Assembly (NCBI GenBank): GCA_003246205.1 | Contig: QKBC01000009.1 | Location: 1 to 64,000 of the forward strand | Origin: Flavobacterium haoranii | GTDB taxonomy: Bacteria; Bacteroidota; Bacteroidia; Flavobacteriales; Flavobacteriaceae | Direction of reading: 5' to 3' | Length of the DNA: 64,000 nucleotides | In this document: piece by piece, positions 52,573 to 61,829 of the stretch | Numbering within the stretch: the first letter of the stretch is position 1 | Layout: the number at the start of each line of letters is the position of its first letter | Notes under the pieces: generated by a model | The model's input: the letters and a program-made list of their open reading frames with translations, nothing else | What the model was told of the DNA's origin: nothing | Databases searched by the model: none | Program-made: the position numbers and the translations under genes

Positions 52573-53877
52573 TTAATATTTCAGCCATTTATATAATTCC
52601 TTCCAAGTTGGACGTTTGCCGTACATTAAAATCCCTACTCTGTAGATTTTAGATGCAAACCACACTACTAAGGTAAAGGTAGCAAATAATAATACCATTG
52701 ACAAAATAATTTGCCAAGCCGGAACACCAAACGGTATACGCATCAGCATTACGATAGGCGATGTAAACGGAATTATAGAGAACACCGTTGCAACTGTACC
52801 ATGAGGATCGTTAATAACAGTAAAGAAACCGATATAAACGCCTAACATTAATGGCATGATAATAGGAAATAAGAATTGTTGCGAATCAGTCTCAGAATCC
52901 ACAGCGGCTCCGATAGCAGCATACAACGAACTATATAAGAAATAACCACCAATAAAATATACAATAAATGAAACTATCATTAATCCTAAAGGCAAATTCA
53001 TAATTTCATTAAAATACAACTGAAATTTAGAAAAATCTGCTGATTGCTTAGCCATTTCCATAGCAGCCGGATTAACAGAACCTGAACCCATTTCCAAACC
53101 TAAAAAGTTTTGAGCTAAGAAAGCTAAAATGAGCCCTACTACAACCCATATCAAAAATTGTAAAATTCCAGCTAAAGAATTTCCGATGATTTTCCCCATC
53201 ATTAACTGGAATGGCTTTACGGAAGAAATGATAATTTCAATAATACGATTGGTTTTTTCTTCAATAACACTTCGCATTACAAAATTTCCATAGATGATAA
53301 TAAACATCATAATCAGGTATCCCATCATACCGCCAATGGCTATCTTGATCTCGTTTAAACCTTTCAAACTTTCTTCTCCTGAAAATTTTGATAATTTTAA
53401 AGTTGAATTCGCTTTTGCTTCTTCAATTTTATCGGCGTCAAACCCCAAATGTTTTAAATTATCTGATGTTAATGCAGAATCTACAACTGTTTCCACATCA
53501 GAAATAAACTCGATACTCGGACTATCTTCCGATATATATTCCACTTTATCTTTCAACTGTTGAATAGAGTCTACCTTAGGAATATACAAAAGTCCTTCAT
53601 AGCTTTTACTAGCGGTATCTTTAGCTGCCTCAAAAGGCATTGCAGATAAATCCGTATAGGCTGTAAATTTATTGCTCTTAAAATCTCCTTTCAGATAACC
53701 TGCTTCGTCATGGATGGCTATTTTAGTTACCGAATCTTTATTCATTGAAGCTAAGAAACCTATTAAGCCGCCCATTCCAACGAATAAAAGCGGACTTAAA
53801 AAAGTCATAATAATAAAAGATTTATTGCGCACTTTTGCTATAAACTCTCTTTTTATGATAAGGGATAATTTTTTCAT
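52573..53877 (-). CDS. ABC-2 type exporter permease (NatB-like)
   Basis: A 434-residue membrane subunit: an N-terminal helix (about 20-44), a large external domain (about 45-170) and five or six C-terminal helices, with FVMRSVIEEKTNRIIEIIISSVKPFQLMMGKIIGN, which is the typical cytoplasmic coupling region of this ABC-2 type. It overlaps the ATPase gene by one base (TAATG). Together the two form a Na+ or drug exporter of the NatAB type. The MscS gene follows at once. Confidence 0.9.
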   Translation of the reverse strand: MKKLSLIIKREFIAKVRNKSFIIMTFLSPLLFVGMGGLIGFLASMNKDSVTKIAIHDEAGYLKGDFKSNKFTAYTDLSAMPFEAAKDTASKSYEGLLYIPKVDSIQQLKDKVEYISEDSPSIEFISDVETVVDSALTSDNLKHLGFDADKIEEAKANSTLKLSKFSGEESLKGLNEIKIAIGGMMGYLIMMFIIIYGNFVMRSVIEEKTNRIIEIIISSVKPFQLMMGKIIGNSLAGILQFLIWVVVGLILAFLAQNFLGLEMGSGSVNPAAMEMAKQSADFSKFQLYFNEIMNLPLGLMIVSFIVYFIGGYFLYSSLYAAIGAAVDSETDSQQFLFPIIMPLMLGVYIGFFTVINDPHGTVATVFSIIPFTSPIVMLMRIPFGVPAWQIILSMVLLFATFTLVVWFASKIYRVGILMYGKRPTWKELYKWLKY

Positions 53878-54800
53878 TATTTATGGCTTACGGTTTGAAT
53901 AAAAATATCGTTAACACTTGGAATTTTTTCTACAAAATGAGTAACCTGTCCGAAAGATGTTAAAATTTCCAACAGCTCATTAGATTTACGATCGCCCAAC
54001 TGAACTTCCAGTTTCAGATCATTATCTAAAGATTTAAAATCTGTTTGTCCTACTGTAAACTTTTGAGTCAACTGATACATTAAACCTTCAATATCATGAG
54101 TTAAAATACCTACCTGAAATGTGTTGCTTCTAAACTGACGTTTCACATCTGTTAATTTTCCTTCTAACAGTTTGTTTGATTTATTTATTAAGGCAATATG
54201 GTCACACATTTCTTCCACACTTTCCATTCGGTGGGTTGAAAAAATAACTGAAGTTCCTTTTTTGTTCAATTCTATGATCTCGTCCTTAATCAAATTAGCA
54301 TTAACAGGATCAAATCCGGAAAACGGTTCGTCTAAAATCAGTAATTTAGGCTGATGCAATACTGTTACAACAAACTGTATCTTTTGAGCCATCCCTTTTG
54401 AAAGTTCTTGGATCTTTTTATTCCACCAATCCTCTATTTCAAATTTTTCAAACCAATATTTAAGCTGTTTTTGTGCTTCTGCTCTAGACAATCCTTTTAA
54501 CTGTGCCAAATACAAACATTGCTCTCCCACTTTCATCGTTTTATACAAACCTCTTTCCTCCGGCAAATATCCGATATGCTGAATATGTTCTAAATTGAGC
54601 TTTTCCCCATCCAGTAAAACGGTTCCGCTATCCGGAATGGTTATTTGATTAATAATTCGGATCAATGAAGTTTTTCCGGCTCCGTTCGGCCCTAATAATC
54701 CATAAATACTTCCTTTTGGAACTTGAAGCGAAACATTATTCAAGGCTGTATAATTACCGTATTGTTTCACTACATTTTGAACGTCAAGAATATTGTTCAT
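53877..54800 (-). CDS. ABC exporter ATP-binding subunit (NatA-like)
   Basis: A 307-residue ATPase. Walker A is GPNGAGKT; then come signature LSKGMAQK, Walker B LILDEPFSGFDP and switch His FSTHRM. The C-terminal 80 residues or so form an extra domain found in NatA-like subunits. The first gene of the natA-natB-mscS operon. It is preceded by a terminator for dnaJ, so the operon has its own promoter in 54801-54850 or nearby. Confidence 0.92.
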   Translation of the reverse strand: MNNILDVQNVVKQYGNYTALNNVSLQVPKGSIYGLLGPNGAGKTSLIRIINQITIPDSGTVLLDGEKLNLEHIQHIGYLPEERGLYKTMKVGEQCLYLAQLKGLSRAEAQKQLKYWFEKFEIEDWWNKKIQELSKGMAQKIQFVVTVLHQPKLLILDEPFSGFDPVNANLIKDEIIELNKKGTSVIFSTHRMESVEEMCDHIALINKSNKLLEGKLTDVKRQFRSNTFQVGILTHDIEGLMYQLTQKFTVGQTDFKSLDNDLKLEVQLGDRKSNELLEILTSFGQVTHFVEKIPSVNDIFIQTVSHK

Positions 54801-54850
54801 TACAGTATTTTAGTTTTTTACTGTTAGTAATGTTTTGTAAAGAATTGTTA

Positions 54851-54884
54851 CAAAAAAACCCATCCTATTTTTAGGCAGGATGGG
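54851..54884 (-). terminator. terminator after grpE-dnaJ
   Basis: An eight-base stem (cccatcct / aggatggg) whose minus-strand product is followed by a run of seven T. A second small hairpin (ctcact / agtgag) lies at about 54909-54929. Confidence 0.75.
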
Positions 54885-54954
54885 AAAAATTGCTATGAAA
54901 AAGAAAACTCACTCTATAATAAAGTGAGGTTCAAATGTATATATTTTTATTTAA

Positions 54955-56079
54955 TTATGAAAACATATCTTTTACTTTTTCAAAAAAAGATTTGTCTGAT
55001 TTTTCAGGCTTTGGCTTAAAGTTTTCCTCATTTAGCATTTTTTCGAAAAACTCTTTTTGTTCTTTATTTAATGTTTTAGGTGTCCAAACATTAACATGAA
55101 CAAGTAAATCACCGCTGCCATATCCGTTTAAACTCGGAACTCCTTTTCCTTTTAATCTTAAAATCTTTCCGGACTGGATTCCGTCTTCTAATTTAATTCG
55201 AACGCGACCTCCAACCGTTTCAATTTCTTTTGAAATACCCAAGGCTGCTTCCGAATAACTGATATATAAATCGTAATGGAGATTTTCTCCTTCACGTTTT
55301 AAAAATTCGTGTTCTTGTTCCTCTACAGCAACAATTAAATCGCCCGGAATACTATTGCTTCCCGGTGCTTCATTCCCTTTTCCGGAAACTTTCAACTGCA
55401 TCCCGTCTACTACGCCTGCCGGAATTTTGATAGATACCGTATCATCTTCCATTACCATACCGTATGCGTCAGCTCCGGATGGTTTATGATCCAATATCTG
55501 TCCAGAACCTTGACAAGTTGTACAAGTTGTAGCAGTTTGCATTCTACCTAAAATAGTATTGGCTATTTTTGTTATTTGGCCGGAACCATGACACGTAGGA
55601 CAAGTTTTGTACGTTACTCCTTTAGCTTGAACTTTACGTTTTACTTTTACTTTTTTCTCAACACCATTCACAATTTCTTCAAGCGTCAGTTTCACTTTGA
55701 TTCTTAAGTTGCTTCCTTTTACACGACGCTGACCGCCTCCTGAGAAACCGCCTCCGAATCCGGAAAAACCACCTCCGAAAGCACTTCCGAAGATATCTCC
55801 AAACTGACTAAAGATATCATCCATATTCATGTGCCCTCCGCCAAAACCACCTGCTCCGTCAAATGCGGCATGACCATACTGATCGTAACGTGCTTTTTTG
55901 TCAGGGTCACTCAAAATCTCATAAGCTTCTGCTGCCAATTTAAATTTTTCTTCCGCCTCTTTGTCACCCGGATTTTTATCCGGATGGTATTGAATCGCTT
56001 TTTTTCTATAGGCTTTTTTGATTTCTTCTACCGTAGAAGTTTTAGTAATCTCTAATATTTCGTAATAGTCTTTTTTCAT
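54955..56079 (-). CDS. dnaJ: co-chaperone DnaJ with reduced zinc-binding region
   Basis: Stimulates the ATPase of DnaK and delivers unfolded proteins to it. The protein has 374 residues: J domain (1-70, HPD motif in YHPDKNPGD), a Gly/Phe-rich region, a zinc-binding region, and the beta-sandwich substrate domains. Only two CxxCxGxG motifs (CPTCHGSG and CTTCQGSG) are present, where E. coli DnaJ has four, so only one zinc site can form. It follows grpE by 57 bases; dnaK is not in the window. Confidence 0.95.
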   Translation of the reverse strand: MKKDYYEILEITKTSTVEEIKKAYRKKAIQYHPDKNPGDKEAEEKFKLAAEAYEILSDPDKKARYDQYGHAAFDGAGGFGGGHMNMDDIFSQFGDIFGSAFGGGFSGFGGGFSGGGQRRVKGSNLRIKVKLTLEEIVNGVEKKVKVKRKVQAKGVTYKTCPTCHGSGQITKIANTILGRMQTATTCTTCQGSGQILDHKPSGADAYGMVMEDDTVSIKIPAGVVDGMQLKVSGKGNEAPGSNSIPGDLIVAVEEQEHEFLKREGENLHYDLYISYSEAALGISKEIETVGGRVRIKLEDGIQSGKILRLKGKGVPSLNGYGSGDLLVHVNVWTPKTLNKEQKEFFEKMLNEENFKPKPEKSDKSFFEKVKDMFS

Positions 56080-56136
56080 TTTTATTAACCTTAATAATCA
56101 GTTCTTAAGCTTCAAATACTTAAAAACCGATATAAT

Positions 56137-56685
56137 TTACATTCCGATTACCACTTTTGGAAAACGAATAATCTTATCGCCTAATTTATATCCTTTTTCG
56201 ATTACGTCTACAACCTTCCCTTTTAAATTATCAGAAGGAGCCGGAATTTGAGTTATAGCTTCTGCAAAATCAGCATTGAAATCGTCCCCTATTTTAATCT
56301 CTACTAATTCTAATCCCTTAGAAACTAAAGTATTTTTTAATTTTTCATGAATCAATTCCACACCTTTTACTAAAGCTTCATCTTCCGAATTTGATATCTG
56401 AGCCCAAGCTCTGTCAAAGTCATCTAAAACAGGTAACATAGCTTGTAAAACTTCTTGATTGGCTGTTTTAAACAAATCTACTCTTTCTTTGCCGGTTCTT
56501 TTCTTATAATTCTCAAATTCAGCAAATAAGCGTAAAAATTTATCTTTTTCTTTAGCTAATTCTTCCTCTAATTTTTCTTCAGTAGTCATTTGAGGATCTT
56601 GAATTTCCTGATTTTCAACATTATCGATTGCTCCTCCGTTTTGAACAGCCTCTTTTTCAACATTTTCAGTACCTTCTTGATTCAT
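56137..56685 (-). CDS. grpE: nucleotide exchange factor GrpE
   Basis: Releases ADP from DnaK. The 182-residue protein has an acidic N-terminal tail, a long dimerising coiled coil (FLRLFAEFENYKKRTGKERVDLFKTANQEV), a helical segment with LLPVLDDFDRA-like sequence (MLPVLDDFDRA), and a C-terminal beta domain (GYKLGDKIIRFPKVVIG) that contacts DnaK. It is the first gene of the grpE-dnaJ operon. A divergent YceI lipoprotein gene lies 160 bases away. Confidence 0.95.
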   Translation of the reverse strand: MNQEGTENVEKEAVQNGGAIDNVENQEIQDPQMTTEEKLEEELAKEKDKFLRLFAEFENYKKRTGKERVDLFKTANQEVLQAMLPVLDDFDRAWAQISNSEDEALVKGVELIHEKLKNTLVSKGLELVEIKIGDDFNADFAEAITQIPAPSDNLKGKVVDVIEKGYKLGDKIIRFPKVVIGM

Positions 56686-56844
56686 ATCTTTGTATATTAT
56701 TTTAAACTTTTTTATTGGTGTAGCAAATGTATTGCCAATTCAGCAAAAATGTCAAATTGACAGCTTTTTATTTAAACACATTCTAAATTTAAAAGAAAAT
56801 TACTATTTTTGAGAGAAACTAAATTCTAAAAAACTATGTACATT

Positions 56845-57510
56845 ATGAAAAAAATCCTTTTAAGTTTATCTTTAGTAGCTTTCATTGGTTTGAACAGCTG
56901 CAAAAAAGAGGCAAAATCAGAAATGCCTAGTGAAACAGTTGCAGTTGAAGAAGCTGTTGACAGTCTTGGTAATTATAAAATAGATACAGCTGCATCGGTC
57001 ATTAATTGGACCGGAACCAAACCTACCGGAAAACATACCGGAACTATTTCGTTAAAAGATGGCGGATTTACCATAACTGATGGCAAAATAGAAAGTGGTA
57101 ATTTTAACATCGATATGACTTCCATCAATGTAACGGATCTGGAAGGCGATGACAAAATGAAACTGGAAACACACTTAAAAGGCTTAGGTGACAAAGAAAC
57201 AGAAGATCACTTTTTCAATACGGCAAAATATCCCAACAGCCATTTTAAAATCCTTAGTACTGAAGAAGCTAACGGAGCTTTCTTTGTAAAAGGTATTTTA
57301 ACAATGAAAGGTATTTCTAAACCTGTTGAGTTCCCGGCAGAGATCACTATTAACGATTCTGATGTGACTTTACACTCTGATCCTTTCAAAATCAACAGAA
57401 CACTTTGGGGTGTTAATTATGCTTCAAAATCTATTTTTGACGATCTGAAAGACAAATTTGTTGATGACGATATTGAACTTGAGGTTACAGTGAAAGCTCA
57501 TAAAAAATAA
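56845..57510 (+). CDS. YceI family lipoprotein
   Basis: A 221-residue lipoprotein from ATG 56845; an ATG three codons earlier is also possible. The type II signal ends at Cys19 (AFIGLNSC), followed by a Glu/Ala-rich linker and the YceI barrel: VINWTGTKPTGKHTGTISLKDG, LKGLGDKETEDHFFNTAKYPNSHFKI and LTMKGISKPVEFPAEI are all family signatures. A -7 element TAttTTTG (56804-56811) lies about 30 bases upstream. It should bind a polyisoprenoid or similar lipid in the periplasm. Confidence 0.92.
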   Translation: MKKILLSLSLVAFIGLNSCKKEAKSEMPSETVAVEEAVDSLGNYKIDTAASVINWTGTKPTGKHTGTISLKDGGFTITDGKIESGNFNIDMTSINVTDLEGDDKMKLETHLKGLGDKETEDHFFNTAKYPNSHFKILSTEEANGAFFVKGILTMKGISKPVEFPAEITINDSDVTLHSDPFKINRTLWGVNYASKSIFDDLKDKFVDDDIELEVTVKAHKK

Positions 57511-57530
57511 AAGTACTTTTTTTATCAAAT

Positions 57531-57558
57531 AAAAAATCCCGATTTCTCGGGATTTTTT
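57531..57558. terminator. bidirectional terminator
   Basis: A 12-base perfect stem (aaaaaatcccga / tcgggatttttt) with a four-base loop, between the second yceI gene and the convergent SDR gene. Confidence 0.9.
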
Positions 57559-58462
57559 ATTGTAATATATCTTGTAATGCTTTTTCTAAATTAGAATATT
57601 TGAATTGAAAACCTCTATCCAGAATCTTTCGCGCACTTACATGCTGACTTGAATATAGTAATTCATGCATTTCTCCTAAGAGCAGTTTCATTGCTATTTT
57701 AGGAATCCCGGGCAAAAAGATCGACTTATCTAATGTTTGAGCTATGGATTTAACCAATACTTCATTTGTAACCGGATAAGGAGAAACTCCATTATAAATA
57801 CCTTCCAGTTTATTTTCCATTATAAAAGAGAATATACGCACTAAATCTTTTATATGTATCCATGACTGGTATTGTCTTCCGGAACCAAATGAAGCTCCTA
57901 AACCCAATTTAATAGGTTTAATCATTTCTGTTAGTGCTCCTCCGTTGGGCGCCAATACCAATCCGATTCTAACAAAACTGACTGTCATTCCTAATTTAGA
58001 AAAGTTTTTTACTTCATCTTCCCATTTTGCGACCACACCTCCTAAAAAACTATTATCTATCTGATTGGATTCTTCTGTATAAATAGCCGTTTCACTGCTT
58101 GGATAAACTCCGATTGCCGAAGCCGAAATAATTTGCTTCACTTCAAAAGAGTCTTTCAATAAAGATTGATACAATAAACGAGTTGAGAGTACGCGACTTT
58201 CTATAATTTCCTGTTTATAGGCCGGTGTCCATTTTTTAGAAACAGTAGCTCCGGCTAAATTAATAAGACATTCTACCTCTTCAAAAGCATTCAAGTCAAT
58301 TTCTCCTCTATTCGGATTCCAGTAAAATCCTTGATAATTCTCTTCTTTAATCAATTTAGTTTTACTGGATGTCAAATAGTTGACCTTTACTCCTTTCTGA
58401 AGCAATAATTTTACCAATTCACTTCCTATTAAGCCTGTAGCTCCTGTAATTAACACTTTCAT
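57557..58462 (-). CDS. TIGR01777 family epimerase (SDR39U1/YfcH type)
   Basis: A 301-residue extended short-chain dehydrogenase. The Rossmann motif is MKVLITGATGLIGSELV at the N-terminus; ATG 58462 puts it directly at the start, and the longer frame adds eight unlikely residues. LINLAGATVSKKWTPAYKQEI and SWIHIKDLVRI are typical of the TIGR01777 group, and a C-terminal DUF1731-like part follows. The substrate is unknown; homologues have been linked to cell-division placement in cyanobacteria (SulA-like). Confidence 0.9.
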   Translation of the reverse strand: MKVLITGATGLIGSELVKLLLQKGVKVNYLTSSKTKLIKEENYQGFYWNPNRGEIDLNAFEEVECLINLAGATVSKKWTPAYKQEIIESRVLSTRLLYQSLLKDSFEVKQIISASAIGVYPSSETAIYTEESNQIDNSFLGGVVAKWEDEVKNFSKLGMTVSFVRIGLVLAPNGGALTEMIKPIKLGLGASFGSGRQYQSWIHIKDLVRIFSFIMENKLEGIYNGVSPYPVTNEVLVKSIAQTLDKSIFLPGIPKIAMKLLLGEMHELLYSSQHVSARKILDRGFQFKYSNLEKALQDILQ

Positions 58463-58599
58463 GTTTTCAATCTTTACAAACCACAATTGAGTTTTTGTAG
58501 TTTTTTGGTTACTACAAATTTACGAACTAAATAGGCTTTCGTATGGAAATTAACTTTTGTTAACAGATTGAATATCAAATTAGATATTGCTATTTAAAA

Positions 58600-59055
58600 T
58601 CAGTTTCTTACCTTAATAGTCCACTCAAACTGCATTTCAGAAACCTGTTCTCCTTTTTCATTTACTCCTTTTGAAGTCAACCAGACTGTCTGCCCTTCAT
58701 TAGTCGCTATTGCTCTTTCTATAGTTTCTTTTATCATATTTCCTTCTACACAAGAAAATGTAATTCTTCCTGTTGCTTTTTTTGTAAAAACAGCTTTGTT
58801 TTGTGCTACCAACATGGAAATACTCTTACCGCTTTTCTGAATCTGATACATTACTAATGCTCCGGTAGTAAATTCGGCAGCCATTGCCTGAACTGCAAAA
58901 TACATAGAACGAAACGGATTTTGATTGAACCATTTATATTTTACCGTTACACTACATTGTTCCGGCTGAATTGCTTTTACTCTTACTCCGCTCCAATAAG
59001 CAGAAGGCAATTTAAAGAACATAAAAGCATTAAGTTTAGAAGGTGTAAATTTCAT
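58600..59055 (-). CDS. DUF4442 hotdog-fold protein
   Basis: A 151-residue protein with the hotdog pattern of acyl-CoA thioesterases (FRSMYFAVQAMAAEFTTGALVMYQIQ is the central helix; VSEMQFEWTIKVR the last strand), of the DUF4442 type. It may act on acyl thioesters. It lies between the SDR gene and the divergent DUF4870 gene. No operon partner is obvious. Confidence 0.82.
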   Translation of the reverse strand: MKFTPSKLNAFMFFKLPSAYWSGVRVKAIQPEQCSVTVKYKWFNQNPFRSMYFAVQAMAAEFTTGALVMYQIQKSGKSISMLVAQNKAVFTKKATGRITFSCVEGNMIKETIERAIATNEGQTVWLTSKGVNEKGEQVSEMQFEWTIKVRN

Positions 59056-59205
59056 TTTTGATTTATTTTTTGTAAAAATACAAAAATACTATGAACGCAT
59101 AATATTTTTATAAATGTTAATTTTTTGTTAATTTATGGTACTATGCGTAACATAATACTTGCTTTTAGACTTATCTTTGTATAAGAAATTATTAGTTATA
59201 GAAAA

Positions 59206-59661
59206 ATGGCAACTTCAAACGAAAAAAACACATCTACTCTTTTACAATTAAGCTTATTAAGCCAATATTGTATTCCTTTCGGAAATTTTATATTCCCTTT
59301 ATTGATATGGTCTTCTAAAAGACAGGAATCTCAGTTTGTGGATCAACATGGTAAACAAGCTTTAAATTTTCAATTGAGTATTCTGTTATATTCGCTCATT
59401 TTTATTTTGATAGCAATACCCACAGCAATCTTTTGGTTATACAATCAGTTTAAAGCTATCAATTTTAACGAACATAACATTGAGATCGATAGTTTAATTA
59501 CCACTCAAAATATATCGGGGATAATTATATTAGGACTGGTTGCTATACTACTAGCCATCATTATTAAGGTATTTGAATTTATTTTAATCATTTATGCCGC
59601 TTATAAGGCTGCAAACGGACAAGAAGTTTCTTATCCTTTAACTATAAAATTTATTAAGTAG
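59206..59661 (+). CDS. DUF4870 membrane protein
   Basis: A 151-residue protein with four hydrophobic segments and the DUF4870 pattern (LLSQYCIPFGNFIFPLLIWSSKRQESQFVDQHGKQALNFQLSILLYS). It precedes the padR-pspC-GIN genes by about 100 bases. A TAtcTTTG element at 59172-59179 is a likely -7 box. The family is often encoded near PspC and GIN genes in Bacteroidota. Function is unknown, perhaps in envelope stress. Confidence 0.85.
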   Translation: MATSNEKNTSTLLQLSLLSQYCIPFGNFIFPLLIWSSKRQESQFVDQHGKQALNFQLSILLYSLIFILIAIPTAIFWLYNQFKAINFNEHNIEIDSLITTQNISGIIILGLVAILLAIIIKVFEFILIIYAAYKAANGQEVSYPLTIKFIK

Positions 59662-59695
59662 ACGTTTCAATCATCAAATCAAATCAATCAAAAAA

Positions 59696-59770
59696 ATGAA
59701 CAGTTTAATGCACGCTGAAGCCCTCAAAAAATTACTGCGGGCTTCGGTTAAAAACCTTAAAAAATCATGA
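59696..59770 (+). CDS. 24-codon upstream ORF coupled to padR
   Basis: ATG 59696 opens a frame of 24 residues (MNSLMHAEALKKLLRASVKN plus LKKS) that ends in the ATGA overlap with the padR start codon. A hairpin (gaagccc 59717-59723 with gggcttc 59739-59745) lies within it. It is either a regulatory leader or a translational coupler. Whether a peptide is made is not known. Confidence 0.4.
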   Translation: MNSLMHAEALKKLLRASVKNLKKS

Positions 59771-60102
59771 ATATCGAGAACACTAAGGCACAGATGCGCA
59801 AAGGAATTCTAGAATTTTGTATCTTATCTGTTTTAAAAGAAAAAGATGCTTACACATCAGAAATTCTGGAAACCCTTAAAGAAGCAAAGCTACTTGTTGT
59901 AGAGGGCACTGTTTACCCTTTACTGACAAGATTAAAAAATGATGGCTTGCTAAGCTATCGTTGGGAAGAATCAACATCGGGGCCTCCGAGAAAATATTAC
60001 GGGCTTACCGATGAAGGGAAAGAGTTTTTAAAAGAATTAAACAATACTTGGGTCGAACTATCAGATGCCGTAAACATCATCACTGGAAACAGTCAAAACT
60101 AA
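59767..60102 (+). CDS. PadR family transcriptional regulator
   Basis: A 111-residue winged-helix repressor: RKGILEFCILSVLKEKDAYTSEILETLKEAKLLVVEGTVYPLLTRLKNDGLLSYRWEESTSGPPRKYYGLTDEGKEFL is the complete PadR fold, with the wing in the GPPRKYY region. It lies 6 bases before the pspC gene and probably controls this operon. In Bacteroidota such PadR-PspC-GIN clusters are common. The ligand or signal is unknown. Confidence 0.94.
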   Translation: MNIENTKAQMRKGILEFCILSVLKEKDAYTSEILETLKEAKLLVVEGTVYPLLTRLKNDGLLSYRWEESTSGPPRKYYGLTDEGKEFLKELNNTWVELSDAVNIITGNSQN

Positions 60103-60108
60103 AAAGTC

Positions 60109-61806
60109 ATGAACAAAACAATCAGTATAAATTTAGGTGGATTTTTCTTTCATATAGATGAAAATGCCTATCAAACACTAACTCGTTATTTTGATGCCGT
60201 TAAGCGTTCTCTTTCACCGGAAGGCAGAGATGAAATCATTAACGATATAGAGAGCCGTATTGCCGAACTTTTTCAAGAGCGCCTAAAAAGTGAAAAACAA
60301 GTGGTAGGCTTAACTGAAGTTGAAGAGGTAATTGCTATTATGGGACAACCGGAAGATTATTTAATCGACGAAGAACCAAGCTATAATCAAAAATCAACAA
60401 CGTATTCTAAATCAACATCTCGTACCAGAAGATTGTACAGAGACCGAGATAATTCTATCTTAGGAGGTGTTGCTGCCGGATTCGGACATTATTTTGGTAT
60501 TGATCCTCTTTGGGTACGTATTCTGTTCATTATTTCTCCGTTTATCAGTTTTGGTACATCTGTATTGATCTACTTAGTATTATGGATCTTAATACCGGAA
60601 GCCGTTACTACAGCACAGAAATTAGAAATGAGAGGCGAACCGATTAATATCTCTAATATCGAAAAAAAGGTAAAGGAAGGTATTGGTGAGATTTCAGATA
60701 AAATCAACAATCTGGATTCTGAGAAGATCACCAATACTGCAAAATCAGGTGCTAACCAGATTGGCAAAACTTTAGGTGATGTTTTTATGGCTATTTTTAA
60801 ATTCTTGGCAAAATTCATCGGGGCATTTATTATTTTGTTCTCTTCAATGGCTTTACTAGGAGTAATCATCGGTTCTATTGTTATGATATTTACCTCATCA
60901 ATGCCTGATACTTTTATTTTTAACCATATAGAAACACCTTTTGATTTTGAAGTTCCGCTTTGGATTCAAGGTATTTTATTACTATTTAGTGTTGGTATTC
61001 CTTTTTTAGCCTTACTTCTTTTAGGTTTAAAATTATTGGTTACCAATATGAAACCAATCGGTAATTATTTTAAATATACATTATTAGCTATTTGGTTACT
61101 TTCCATCATAGGTCTAACTTATTTTGGTTTAAAACAGGCTACAGCTATTGGTTATGACGGAAAATCAGTTCAAAAGGAAGAGTTTTTCATGGAACCACAG
61201 GATACGTTGTATATAAAGATGAACTATAATGATTATTTTACTAAAAGTGTTTATGAACACGAAAGAGCAAAATACACACACGATGCGAACAACAATGAAA
61301 TCATTTTTTCAACAAAAGTTAGGGTACATTTTCTAATTTCTGAAACAAATCAACCCTACATACAAATTGAAAAATCAGCAACAGGTAAATCACATAAAGA
61401 TGCAAAAGATCGTTCGGACAATATCAATTATCATTTTGAAATTCAAAAAAATAAGATTAATTTAGACAACTATTTTACAACGGATTTCAAAAATAAGTTC
61501 AGAGATCAAGAAGTAAACATCTACCTCTATTTACCTAAAGGAACACATATCAAACCTGATAAAAGTATTCAGGATTTTGACTGGTCTGACAATAGTATTT
61601 TTAACCTGCATTACAATTCTGACGAATACACATATCAGGTATCTGACGATGAAATTATATGTTTAGATTGTCCTTCAGATAATGATGACAACGAATATGA
61701 TAACGAAATACAAGATACTATAAATGAAAATGTCTCGTTAAAAATCAACAACAAAGAGTTGAATATCAATGTTAAGAACGATGAAATTAACATTAAAACG
61801 AAATAA
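60109..61806 (+). CDS. PspC-domain membrane protein
   Basis: A 565-residue protein. An N-terminal region (about 1-90) contains DAVKRSLSPEGRDEIINDIESRIAELF. The PspC domain follows (about 103-168: RRLYRDRDNSILGGVAAGFGHYFGIDPLWVRILFI and LVLWILIP). Several membrane helices (about 225-260, 280-310, 325-345) precede a long C-terminal extracytoplasmic part with an acidic end. PspC proteins take part in envelope-stress sensing. Here the gene is joined to padR and GIN-domain genes, and is 41 kb from pspA, so a shared pathway is possible but not shown. Confidence 0.9.
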   Translation: MNKTISINLGGFFFHIDENAYQTLTRYFDAVKRSLSPEGRDEIINDIESRIAELFQERLKSEKQVVGLTEVEEVIAIMGQPEDYLIDEEPSYNQKSTTYSKSTSRTRRLYRDRDNSILGGVAAGFGHYFGIDPLWVRILFIISPFISFGTSVLIYLVLWILIPEAVTTAQKLEMRGEPINISNIEKKVKEGIGEISDKINNLDSEKITNTAKSGANQIGKTLGDVFMAIFKFLAKFIGAFIILFSSMALLGVIIGSIVMIFTSSMPDTFIFNHIETPFDFEVPLWIQGILLLFSVGIPFLALLLLGLKLLVTNMKPIGNYFKYTLLAIWLLSIIGLTYFGLKQATAIGYDGKSVQKEEFFMEPQDTLYIKMNYNDYFTKSVYEHERAKYTHDANNNEIIFSTKVRVHFLISETNQPYIQIEKSATGKSHKDAKDRSDNINYHFEIQKNKINLDNYFTTDFKNKFRDQEVNIYLYLPKGTHIKPDKSIQDFDWSDNSIFNLHYNSDEYTYQVSDDEIICLDCPSDNDDNEYDNEIQDTINENVSLKINNKELNINVKNDEINIKTK

Positions 61807-61829
61807 CACACAACCATAAAATAAAAGTC

